64,000 nt of DNA from the NCBI RefSeq assembly GCF_022346545.1, contig NZ_JAKRNU010000012.1, forward strand, positions 62,001 to 126,000. The letters are read 5' to 3'. Of the stretch, positions 28,236 to 36,124 are shown one piece after another; within the stretch, counting starts at the first letter, position 1; each line of letters starts with the position of its first letter. A model generated the notes under the pieces. It was not told the origin of the DNA. It searched no databases and worked only from the letters and a program-made list of their open reading frames with translations. This DNA is from Sporosarcina sp. ACRSM (GTDB taxonomy: Bacteria > Bacillota > Bacilli > Bacillales_A > Planococcaceae). A program made the position numbers and the translations under genes.

Positions 28236-29444
28236 TTAATCTTTATACGGATCAAACTCATTGGCACCCGCCATGCAGACGCCGACCGGTTTCAAGACAT
28301 GTAAAACATCAATCGTTTCTTGATGTGCATCGAGCACTGTTTGCAGTTTTCTGTAGACGAAGGGGCTTTCGTCCGTCCCGCCCCCGCGTAGCATGACACC
28401 GAATTCTTTCACTGCATCGTCCATTTGCTTTTGAGATATTTTACCTCCGGAACGCGTACGCGTTTTCCAGTTCATTTTCCCTGCGGCTTGCGTGCGGCTC
28501 ATAATGCGGCCTGCACCGTGAACGGTACTGTAAAAAGCTTGTTCATTTCCCACATTGTCTTTCCCTTGGACGATGACTGAAATATCCCCCATGCTGCCGC
28601 CGATAAAGCCTAACTGCCCCGGTGCAGACGGTGTCGCCCCTTTTCGAACGACAATTGTCTCCTTGCCATTATGCGTTTCTTTCCAAGCGAAATTATGATG
28701 ATTATGTACTTCAAACAGTGCCTCAGCACGGAGTATTTTCAGAACTTGCTCAATGACATAATCCCTTCCGGCATACGCATATTTGCCCGCCAATGTCATC
28801 GCCCGGAAATACATATCTCCCAGTTCACTATCTAGATCGATCAGCGTGGGCGCCTGCTCCATATTTTCACCAGGGGCACGATCCGAAAATCCACGATCAT
28901 TGGCCAAGTTCAAAAAGCCGCTTGCTGTCTTATGACCAAAACCACGGCTGCCAAAATGATTGGCAATCCACAGATCACCTGTCTTTTCCTCGATAAGAAG
29001 ATCGACAAAATGATTCCCCGAACCGACCGTTCCTAACTGATCGATCGCTAACTTTTTCAGCCGATCATGTTCCTGTTTCCCGATCTGCTGATAGACATTC
29101 CAGTCTGGATCATCGAACAGCTCATGATCGATACGTTTCTTATTCTTTCTTCCGACACCGAAAGAGATCTTCCCCGCAATTTCATCCATTATGCTTGGAA
29201 GTATGTTTTTAATGTCCTCATACTTTATATTCGTTCGAACCGCTTTATTGCCACACGCGATGTCATAGCCGACGCCCGATGGAGAAATTTGCCCCTCATA
29301 AACAACGACTCCCCCCACTGGCTGGCTATACCCGTAATGCCCATCCGCACAAAGCACACCGCCTATGACATTCCCCGTTTCCAAACAGTTCTGAAACTGG
29401 CGGATGGTATTGTCTTCGTGATTGCCGAAAATTTTCGTTTGCAT
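28236..29444 (-). CDS. rtcB: RtcB-family RNA ligase
   Basis: The 402-residue protein has the RtcB motifs: DGHYGYSQPVGGV near residue 34, the metal-binding Cys in VGYDIACGNK, GTVGSGNHF, NHFGSRGFGH, EVHNHHNFAW and the HGAGRIMSR motif whose His is guanylylated in characterised RtcB enzymes. RtcB joins 2',3'-cyclic phosphate or 3'-phosphate RNA ends to 5'-OH ends using GTP and Mn. No archease, RtcA or prf-H gene adjoins it. The C-terminus (VCMAGANEFDPYKD) lacks the usual terminal Lys-Gly, as in shorter bacterial paralogs. GGGGAGGAAATC precedes the ATG. Confidence 0.93.
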   Translation of the reverse strand: MQTKIFGNHEDNTIRQFQNCLETGNVIGGVLCADGHYGYSQPVGGVVVYEGQISPSGVGYDIACGNKAVRTNIKYEDIKNILPSIMDEIAGKISFGVGRKNKKRIDHELFDDPDWNVYQQIGKQEHDRLKKLAIDQLGTVGSGNHFVDLLIEEKTGDLWIANHFGSRGFGHKTASGFLNLANDRGFSDRAPGENMEQAPTLIDLDSELGDMYFRAMTLAGKYAYAGRDYVIEQVLKILRAEALFEVHNHHNFAWKETHNGKETIVVRKGATPSAPGQLGFIGGSMGDISVIVQGKDNVGNEQAFYSTVHGAGRIMSRTQAAGKMNWKTRTRSGGKISQKQMDDAVKEFGVMLRGGGTDESPFVYRKLQTVLDAHQETIDVLHVLKPVGVCMAGANEFDPYKD

Positions 29445-29676
29445 GAAATGATTTCCTCCCCTTATTTTTCTCTCTATTACTTTTTGGCGAATTTGCCTCC
29501 AGATTATAGCTCTCCTTAATCTTTCCGGAAACGATCAGATGCAGCAAGTCCACTGCTTGGTCTTTAGGAGATTCAAAGTTTTAATACTCCATCATAATAA
29601 CCTTTTTTGCGAAAATTTCCCATCTCAAACTGCAGCTAAGTGGTGAGTAGTTCACTTTTTATAACCGTTCCCACAC

Positions 29677-30117
29677 TTAGTGAACTAAGGATGCTCTCAA
29701 AGTATCAATGCCGTTCTCCAAATAGCCCTTTAAGCAAGTCAACGTATACACCCAACCTTCTTTTTGCCCCATCATTTTGTGCACAATTTCGGGATCGTCT
29801 TCTTGAAAGCCTGATTCGTTTACTTCAATCCGTGTATGCGTACGATCCAACTCTTCCAATGAAATCGTAACAATCGTTTCTTGCCCTTGTGCTCCCCATG
29901 AATAAACAATTTTCTTTTCTTGTTCGACTTCAAGCACATTGATTTCTACTTCAGCCTTGTATTCGTCATATCTCCAGATGATCTTCTTACCTTGCTCAAC
30001 TCGATGAGTGCCCGAAGAAAACCAATAATTAGACATTCTTTCAGGATCTACTAGAGCTTCGAAAACTTCATGTGCGGGTTTTCGTATATTCATCTTCGTA
30101 ATGACTTGCGTATCCAT
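29677..30117 (-). CDS. SRPBCC / AHSA1-type protein
   Basis: This 146-residue protein has the START-like lipid/small-molecule binding fold: IRKPAHEVFEALVDPERMSNYWF, IIWRYDEYKAEVEINVLEV and GWVYTLTCLKGYLENG, typical of AHSA1/YndB proteins. It is a cytoplasmic single-domain protein whose ligand is unknown. It stands alone between the rtcB and splB genes on the same strand, about 130 bases from splB. Confidence 0.87.
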   Translation of the reverse strand: MDTQVITKMNIRKPAHEVFEALVDPERMSNYWFSSGTHRVEQGKKIIWRYDEYKAEVEINVLEVEQEKKIVYSWGAQGQETIVTISLEELDRTHTRIEVNESGFQEDDPEIVHKMMGQKEGWVYTLTCLKGYLENGIDTLRASLVH

Positions 30118-30250
30118 TCAACATCAACTCGCCTTCACTTTAGTTTATGATCGGAATAGCCGGCAAAATGAAAGTCCTCTCGGTTGAAATTGGAGTTTCG
30201 GCAACTTTCAGTTTCAAGTGGAGAGTCCTTACGATCTATCATGACATCCT

Positions 30251-31279
30251 TTAGGTAAAATACTCGATTTTAGCGTTTGGAAAGAATTTTTCTATATAGC
30301 CATATAAACGATCCTTTAATTCATCCTCTTCGTCTTTTTGATAAATGTACTTTCCAATACCGTATTTCCCCCACTTATAACGCCTTTTCGATTCATCCAA
30401 CTCCAGTTTTGTCTTCGGATAGTTCTTTTCAATCACTTTTTTAGCCGGTTTTGTAAAGCGATGCTGAATAAATTCAAATGTAATATCCTCTCGTGCATCT
30501 TGTGGCAATTCCTCATCCAGACGCTCGAACAAATGCCGGTAGCCTTCCTCCCAGCCTTCATGGATATAAATGGGTGCCACGATAAAGCCAAGTGGGTAGC
30601 CTGCTCTTGCCACTTTCCCTGCCGCCTCGATCCGTTTCGCTAGAGGAGAAGTGCCTGGCTCGAAGTTTTTAATGACATAATCGGCATTGACGCTGAAACG
30701 GAAGCGCGTATGGCCATTATGTGCCGCATCGAGCAAATGATCCACATAATGAAATTTCGTCACAAACCTTAGCCTTCCTAATTCCGTCTGTCCGAAATGA
30801 TTGATGGCCCGTTTCAATGTATGGGTCAGATGATCAATTCCCACAATATCAGAAGTACAGGCAGCCTCAAAACGGGTGATTTCCGGTGCACGCTCCTCGA
30901 TGTACTGATCGGCGGCGTCAAGGATTTCCTCTACATTGACATACGTCCGGATATACGGCTTGGCTCCCATCGTTGTCTGCAAATAACAATAATGGCAGTG
31001 GCCCATGCATCCTGTCGCAAACGGGATTGCATATTCAGCTGACGGTTTGGATGTATCGAATTTCAGTGTTTTTCGAATGCCAACGACTAATGTCGACTTT
31101 GCAATCCGATATTTTTGCGCATCCGTCTCACCTGGTAAATCTCGAATTTGATTGTGTGAAGTCGTAAAGCGTGTTTCGATGCCCAGCTTGTCAAACTTCT
31201 CTTTCAGTTCTTTTCCTAACGGATAATCCAAGGCCTTTGGCTCGAAATAGACAAGCTGTGGTGTAAAGGGTTTATGCAT
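30251..31279 (-). CDS. splB: Spore photoproduct lyase
   Basis: The 342-residue radical SAM enzyme has the cluster-binding CMGHCHYC motif (CxxxCxxC, about residues 90-97) and the catalytic Cys in AACTSDIVGID (about residue 140) that donates a hydrogen atom during repair. It reverses 5-thyminyl-5,6-dihydrothymine in spore DNA during germination. A GGAGG site precedes the ATG. SplA, the usual small partner gene, is not visible upstream; the 270 bases before the start contain no gene that I recognise. Confidence 0.96.
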   Translation of the reverse strand: MHKPFTPQLVYFEPKALDYPLGKELKEKFDKLGIETRFTTSHNQIRDLPGETDAQKYRIAKSTLVVGIRKTLKFDTSKPSAEYAIPFATGCMGHCHYCYLQTTMGAKPYIRTYVNVEEILDAADQYIEERAPEITRFEAACTSDIVGIDHLTHTLKRAINHFGQTELGRLRFVTKFHYVDHLLDAAHNGHTRFRFSVNADYVIKNFEPGTSPLAKRIEAAGKVARAGYPLGFIVAPIYIHEGWEEGYRHLFERLDEELPQDAREDITFEFIQHRFTKPAKKVIEKNYPKTKLELDESKRRYKWGKYGIGKYIYQKDEEDELKDRLYGYIEKFFPNAKIEYFT

Positions 31280-31555
31280 ATCCTATCCTCCAACTAAGCA
31301 ATTAGCGCCAACAAGACAGCAACTAACGTATAGCTTGTTTCGAACGTTCGGAATTATGCGAGCCTCAATTTGCCACGGAGTCTGATGCCAGTACTCTATT
31401 GATAGATTGAAATAGGAACGTTGGCAATGTCATTCGATTTCTATTGAAACCAATTGGAAGATCAAGCGTATAGTAGCTTGAACAATATTTTTCTTAGAAA
31501 CAGCTAATTCGAAGAAAAACGGTTTCACCAGCGCTATGACGAGGAGGTGTTTGAC

Positions 31556-32347
31556 ATGTTGTTTGTAATGACTTCCCTCATCCTTTTTTCCATCCCGGGA
31601 ATCATGGTGATTTGGTCAGCAATCGATGTCAAATCCGGAAAAAAAGAAAAAATCCAGTGGAAATTACCTGCAGTTCTTCTGCTTTTGCTAGTTGGAATTG
31701 GTGTAACCATTCAAATGTATTTACGGCACTCCTATGGCTTTTCGCTATTCCAAACAAATGTAGAAAACTGGATCGGTATGGCAATCACCGTGCTTCTTTC
31801 AGGCATCATATTGCTAATAAATGTCATGATCACAAAAACGATGGGAAAGAATCTTCCAAAATCCATTCATAATCCCAAAAACGTAAATCTCTTTGTAATA
31901 TGTTTAGCTGTCTACTTGTTAATCGTCCTGTTTGTTGCGGAACCGACGGGCAAAAAAATTGCTTTTTCTGTTTCGATCCATCAGGCAATGGAAGCTGCAA
32001 GTACTGCTAATATGGGTGATTTCCCCATTGTCCTCGTAAATTCAGAAAAAGAATGTCTGCGGAATAACACAAGCTGCCGTGACACGCCGTATAGCAATCA
32101 GTTTTTCATTCAAAACCATTCGGACAAAACGCAAAACGTGCAAGCGGCAATCCGGGCATTGGACAGAAACCAGAGGGAATTAAAAGTGATCGATTCTAAA
32201 ATGATGACCTTGAAACCGAGTGAATTACATTTATTGGAAACGAGTGAAACAAATGAGGATGCCAGCCTTTGGAAGCAGTATTCATTTCAAACAGATGATT
32301 GGATCGCCAGTTATCAGCATAAAATACGTTTGCTGGATTCGGATTGA
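31556..32347 (+). CDS. Membrane protein of unknown function
   Basis: The 263-residue protein has four predicted membrane helices in its first 130 residues (about 2-22, 35-55, 70-92 and 108-125) followed by a soluble domain with two Cys (KECLRNNTSCRDT) and a beta-rich end. The ATG at 31556 follows GAGGAGG; a GTG three codons upstream overlaps the site and was rejected. No family is recognised. Confidence 0.75.
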   Translation: MLFVMTSLILFSIPGIMVIWSAIDVKSGKKEKIQWKLPAVLLLLLVGIGVTIQMYLRHSYGFSLFQTNVENWIGMAITVLLSGIILLINVMITKTMGKNLPKSIHNPKNVNLFVICLAVYLLIVLFVAEPTGKKIAFSVSIHQAMEAASTANMGDFPIVLVNSEKECLRNNTSCRDTPYSNQFFIQNHSDKTQNVQAAIRALDRNQRELKVIDSKMMTLKPSELHLLETSETNEDASLWKQYSFQTDDWIASYQHKIRLLDSD

Positions 32348-32490
32348 TTAACCAAATGTTGCCCTATTCCCATGCAATTGAAAAATCCGCCATTCAATTC
32401 AATTCCCTCTTTGCTATAAGTTTGTACCGTTAATCCTTCGCGATACTAAGCAATCACATGCTCACCCAAATTGCCCGTAAAATAGCGAAA

Positions 32491-32539
32491 GGTCCCAGGT
32501 TCCAAAACAATCCGAATTTGTTTCAGAACCTGGAACCCC
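32491..32539 (-). terminator. Terminator, small palindromic repeat copy B
   Basis: GGGTTCCAGGTTCTGAAACAA and its partner ATTGTTTTGGAACCTGGGACC form a long hairpin followed by TTTC on the minus strand, just after the yvbH stop codon. The inner part matches the terminator at 1177-1221. Confidence 0.75.
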
Positions 32540-32550
32540 ACATGCTTTTG

Positions 32551-33165
32551 TTAGTTGTTAATATACCGCTCAAACACATCGCCGAAATCTTTGATTTGGT
32601 ATTGATCACGAGCAGACGTGAGCCAAGAGAAGCCGAACTCGGTCAATTGTTTATATTGGTCGGCCAGCTGGATATCGGACGGACGTGTATTATGCAGGAC
32701 GGTGACAGCTTTATCGAGACTTCCCGTTGCGATTTCGAACAGGATATTGTTTTCATGGACTGTTTCCGAAATATACGCCAACGCTTTATACAGATCATTC
32801 AATTTATCGAGTTGCTTTTTGTCAACGTCAATGCTGAATGATTGATCACCCAAAGAGAACTTGATTTCAACATCCAGATCCACTTTTCCTGCCGTTTCCA
32901 AAAATACATCGGTAATTTGATATTGCGTATACGGGTAGCGTTTGAGCAAACGCTTTGAAGAGACCGCTTTCTCACCGTCAACGTGAATGAATGCAATATT
33001 TGTAAAGCAGTATTCATCCGCTTTTGTCTTGATTAAAAAATAAATCTTCTCATTGTCCTCATGTCGAATATAATCATCCGCATCCGTTTTGTCATAATCT
33101 TCTGGACCGATAATTTTTCCGATATCCGATAATCCTAATGCATCCGAAGCTAATTTTTTCAGCAT
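32551..33165 (-). CDS. yvbH: YvbH-like protein with bacterial PH domain
   Basis: The 204-residue cytoplasmic protein is closely similar to B. subtilis YvbH from LASDALGLSDIGKIIGPEDY to the end KDFGDVFERYINN. The N-terminal half is a bacterial PH-like domain (IYFLIKTKADEYCFTNIAFI, RYPYTQYQITDVFLETAGK); the C-terminal half is the YvbH oligomerisation region. Its function is unknown. A small-repeat-type terminator follows. Confidence 0.9.
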   Translation of the reverse strand: MLKKLASDALGLSDIGKIIGPEDYDKTDADDYIRHEDNEKIYFLIKTKADEYCFTNIAFIHVDGEKAVSSKRLLKRYPYTQYQITDVFLETAGKVDLDVEIKFSLGDQSFSIDVDKKQLDKLNDLYKALAYISETVHENNILFEIATGSLDKAVTVLHNTRPSDIQLADQYKQLTEFGFSWLTSARDQYQIKDFGDVFERYINN

Positions 33166-33396
33166 ATGATCCGCCTTCTCTCTACTAGTATTCTTTCATA
33201 CGTATTATAGTACATTTTAGCAGATGAATGGATGTAAAATACGCCGGTTTCTAAGACCAATCGAGAATGTAAGATCCTTGTTCCTCTATTTAGTTCCACT
33301 CTTCAATTTAAAAAGAGCAGCATATTCGCTACTCTTTTTTTGTATCTATTCTATTCCTTTTGCAAGGTCTAAATGGTGCGCTGAATTCCAAAATCA

Positions 33397-33421
33397 AAAA
33401 CGCCAACATTAATGGCGTTTT
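33397..33421 (-). terminator. Rho-independent terminator of the coat cluster
   Basis: AAAACGCCA and TGGCGTTTT form a perfect stem about 16 bases beyond the CotW-like gene on the minus strand. Confidence 0.8.
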
Positions 33422-33436
33422 AAGTAAAATAGTTAT

Positions 33437-33655
33437 TTATTTGGAATCCTTTTTCCGAGATGTAGGTTTATCAACAAATTGATCGACTTGTAAGGTTAGC
33501 TCTTCTACAAGCTCTTTAAGTGACTGTTTTTGCTCAGCGGTTAACTTCCCTTTAATCTCCTCAAGATCTACCCCGTTTTTACTTAGCGTATTACTCACTA
33601 TTAAATCAATCACTTTGTCGGGAATTGCATTTGTTTTTTTGGATGAATCGCTCAA
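33437..33655 (-). CDS. Spore coat CotW-like small protein
   Basis: The 72-residue protein shows the pattern IPDKVIDLIVSNTLSKNGVD...EEIKGKLTAEQKQSLKELVEEL and a Lys/Ser tail, resembling the small coat protein CotW of the B. subtilis cotVWXYZ cluster, where CotV and CotX carry the same domain as the two neighbours here. I prefer TTG 33655, which follows AAGGAG by seven bases; the frame stays open to a TTG at 33700 without a site. It is probably a component of the spore crust made in the mother cell. The family link is moderate. Confidence 0.6.
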   Translation of the reverse strand: MSDSSKKTNAIPDKVIDLIVSNTLSKNGVDLEEIKGKLTAEQKQSLKELVEELTLQVDQFVDKPTSRKKDSK

Positions 33656-33885
33656 GCCATCGCTCCTTCTTGTGATATCGCTCGTATTATTTATATGCAA
33701 CTATCAATTAAAAGGAGACGAAAAACATTTTGTGTTTTGCTTCTTGACTTATTTTTAGTAGTAAACCAAAAGTAAATAATTTTCAACGCAACAAAGGAAT
33801 TCCTTTATTGCGTTGATAAAAAACTTACCTTACATGATATAGTTAAATATTTTCTGATTGTAACACCAATTTAATTTACAGCATA

Positions 33886-34314
33886 TTACAAAATATCCAA
33901 CTTAGCTACTAAAGTAATAAGGATTTGAAGCAATGCTTGGATGTTTACAGCCAAGTCGGTATCCGTTGTTGTAACGGTAATATTTCTTGATCCCTCAACA
34001 ATCGTTTTTTGTACGTTTCGTTGTTTTGTTTTTATATATTGCTTCATATCTTGCGCGACTGCTTTGCCTTGATCTGTATCTCCTATCGTAACGCTAATGA
34101 CTGCCGCAATTGCTGCTTGGATTCCTAGTTGTAATGACAATGCTGCTTGCGTATCCGTTGTTTGTATATCAACACCTTCGGAATCTCTTACGATGATCCA
34201 TTCGTAAGATTGCTGTTTATTGGACACTAATTGTTCTCCATTTTGTTGAACATCCGCATTGTTGTTTCTAGTATTATGGCAATGATCTAATGCCCTCCAT
34301 TTGTTTCCACTCAT
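33886..34314 (-). CDS. cotX: Spore coat protein X (CotX) domain protein
   Basis: The 142-residue protein has two copies of the CotX/CotV repeat: VDIQTTDTQAALSLQLGIQA near residue 55 and ITVTTTDTDLAVNIQALLQI near residue 115, separated by IGDTDQGKAVAQDM. These repeats form the insoluble crust of Bacillus spores. The N-terminus has two His-Cys clusters (DHCHNTRNNN). The ATG at 34314 follows GAGGTGG. It lies 166 bases behind a second CotX gene; remains of repeat element copy 4 fill that gap. Confidence 0.92.
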   Translation of the reverse strand: MSGNKWRALDHCHNTRNNNADVQQNGEQLVSNKQQSYEWIIVRDSEGVDIQTTDTQAALSLQLGIQAAIAAVISVTIGDTDQGKAVAQDMKQYIKTKQRNVQKTIVEGSRNITVTTTDTDLAVNIQALLQILITLVAKLDIL

Positions 34315-34345
34315 TTTTCCCACCTCTTTTCGTTGTTAATTCTAC

Positions 34346-34484
34346 TAACTTAAATTGCCTTCCTATATTGATTCGGACTACATTGAATGCCTGTCTAACA
34401 TTCATCCCGCCACTTATGGAAACGAGGGACTTCTGTAACCGGCGCTTCAATTGCGGTACAAAAACAGTGCAGGATTAAGTTAAA
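34346..34484 (+). mobile_element. Structured repeat element, copy 4 (right domain only, degenerate)
   Basis: Only the right-hand part of the family is recognisable: the segment ACATTCATCCCGCCACTTAT with GGGACTTCTG, closed by an outer stem TAACTTAA/TTAAGTTA, ending AAGTTAAAG. The left hairpin and invariant GCCGGAGGC block are missing. Its right end supplies the TAA stop codon of the upstream cotX gene on the minus strand, as copy 2 does for yqhH. Confidence 0.75.
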
Positions 34485-34986
34485 GGACATCCAATTTAAC
34501 GACTAATGAAACCAACACTTGTAGTAGCGCTTGAATATTCACAGCCAAGTCTGTATCAGTAGTTACGATATTAACGTCATTCGAGTTATCAATATAAATT
34601 TTTTGTCTATTGGTTTGTTCGTCATTAAATTGCTGATAGATATCTTGTGCCACAGCTTGGCCCCGGTCAGAATCACCAATTACAATACTTACAACTAAAG
34701 CAATTGCGAGTTGTAAGCCCACTTGAAGAGAAACCGATGCTTGCGTATCTGTAGTCTGAACGCTAATGTTGCAAGAATCTTTAATCCATATGACTTCATC
34801 GGAATGTTGATCTACAGATGAGAACTGATCGTAGTCCTCAAAAACCGTTGCATCATTAAAGTGATTGTAATGCCAATGATTATTTTCCTGTATGCTATCG
34901 TTAGAATGATAATTGTTACACCGCTTGCAGTTCTTCACTGGATACCTATTTTCATAACTACATCTTTTACATTTCCAGTTGCTCAT
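34480..34986 (-). CDS. cotX: CotX spore coat protein with N-terminal RanBP2-type zinc finger
   Basis: The 168-residue protein begins MSNWKCKRCSYENRYPVKNC, which exactly fits the RanBP2-type zinc-finger pattern WxCx2Cx3Nx6Cx2C. A His/Asn-rich spacer (30-75) follows, then two CotX repeats (ISVQTTDTQASVSLQVGLQ and VNIVTTDTDLAVNIQALLQ) with IGDSDRGQAVAQDIYQ between them. I set the start at ATG 34986 after AAAGGAGGT; the frame extends 25 codons upstream. It is first in the coat cluster and probably part of the spore crust. The zinc finger on a coat protein is unusual. Confidence 0.88.
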   Translation of the reverse strand: MSNWKCKRCSYENRYPVKNCKRCNNYHSNDSIQENNHWHYNHFNDATVFEDYDQFSSVDQHSDEVIWIKDSCNISVQTTDTQASVSLQVGLQLAIALVVSIVIGDSDRGQAVAQDIYQQFNDEQTNRQKIYIDNSNDVNIVTTDTDLAVNIQALLQVLVSLVVKLDVL

Positions 34987-35090
34987 TTCATAACCTCCTT
35001 TCCTAGTTGTTAGCCAGATTGAAAAAAGCTTTACAACCTTGCTTCTATAACATATGAACAAATTAATTATTGCTATGGTTCATTTGACTA

Positions 35091-35236
35091 AGGGCTGTCC
35101 AATAAGTCCTCCAGATTAAAGAAGATGAAATCGACAGAACGACAAATTGCCCTTGAAGTGACCGAACGCAGCTCATACCTCGATCTTGTACCGATCTTAG
35201 ATTGCTGCTTTCTCTTCACATTCAAGGGCTTTTTTA
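35091..35236 (+). other. Possible insertion-sequence end with terminator hairpin
   Basis: AGGGCTGTCCAATAAGTCC resembles the terminal inverted repeat of IS1182-type elements. It is followed by a hairpin (GCCCTTGAAGTGA with TCACATTCAAGGGC, 35149-35229) with an internal GCAGC/GCTGC stem and a run of seven T. No plus-strand gene lies upstream that would need this terminator, which fits a leftover transposon end. No transposase remains. Confidence 0.35.
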
Positions 35237-35308
35237 TTTTGTTTTTATTTTCATTTCTTCAAACGGTTCCAAAACAATTTGGATTCGTGCTAGGACCAAA
35301 TAGTCAAA

Positions 35309-35926
35309 TTACTTGATTATGTCAATAAAATGCTTTAAAATTCTCGCGGTCAGTCCCCAAATGGTGTATTTCCCATACTCAAAAAACCACTCTTCTATTG
35401 AGCGGGCTCTCCATTGATACTGGGCACCGTTCATGATTTTTTCAAAAGGAAAATCAGATGCAGGCATTGGTTGAACGGAAACCTCATGCATATACGGTTC
35501 ATGATTTAATAGCCATTGCACAGGTACTGTAAACACCTCTTCCACTTCCACCTCGTTGTAACCATGGATAATTTCACTATAGTCAAAAGTGGCGACAAAT
35601 GGATAGATAATGAAGGAAGGCGACGCAATATATGGGCTTAATTCATGAATGAGCGTTACTGCTTTGGGATCAACACCTAACTCTTCATGCGTTTCGCGCA
35701 AAGCTGCCGCAAATGGAGTCGAATCGGTCGCGTCAATTCGTCCCCCCGGAAAACTAATATCCCCTGGTTGTTTTCGCATGGTGAAAGAACGTACTTCGAA
35801 AAGGACATGCCATTCGCCATCTACTTGCACTAATGGAATTAACACAGCCGACCGAAAAGCCGTGTCCTCCCCTATACATGAAAACTGATTTTCTTTTATC
35901 TTCTGCTGCAGTTTATCTAGGAACAC
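35309..35926 (-). CDS. Nudix hydrolase, CoA pyrophosphatase-like
   Basis: The 205-residue protein carries a Nudix box (SFPGGRIDATDSTPFAAALR continuing ETHEELGV) preceded by the KQPGDISFPGG pattern of the NudL/YeaB coenzyme A pyrophosphatase branch. These enzymes cleave CoA and derivatives into ADP and phosphopantetheine. The GTG start follows GAGGGGAG by six bases. The gene is monocistronic and a degenerate small palindrome (near 35265-35300) lies downstream. Confidence 0.9.
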   Translation of the reverse strand: MFLDKLQQKIKENQFSCIGEDTAFRSAVLIPLVQVDGEWHVLFEVRSFTMRKQPGDISFPGGRIDATDSTPFAAALRETHEELGVDPKAVTLIHELSPYIASPSFIIYPFVATFDYSEIIHGYNEVEVEEVFTVPVQWLLNHEPYMHEVSVQPMPASDFPFEKIMNGAQYQWRARSIEEWFFEYGKYTIWGLTARILKHFIDIIK

Positions 35927-36124
35927 AGAACTCCCCTCATTTCAATCGTTATCTATGTTTATCGTATCATATCATTAATAGTAGGACGGATAAAGAGGAT
36001 GAATAAAAGTGCCTTGTTCCAAAGTGATTCAGAATACGATGCATGTGATGTTGACGCTTGACAGATGACCGGCTCTCCTTTTGACAATCCTAGTCATATA
36101 CTAAAGCAATGTGAATCGAGGGGG

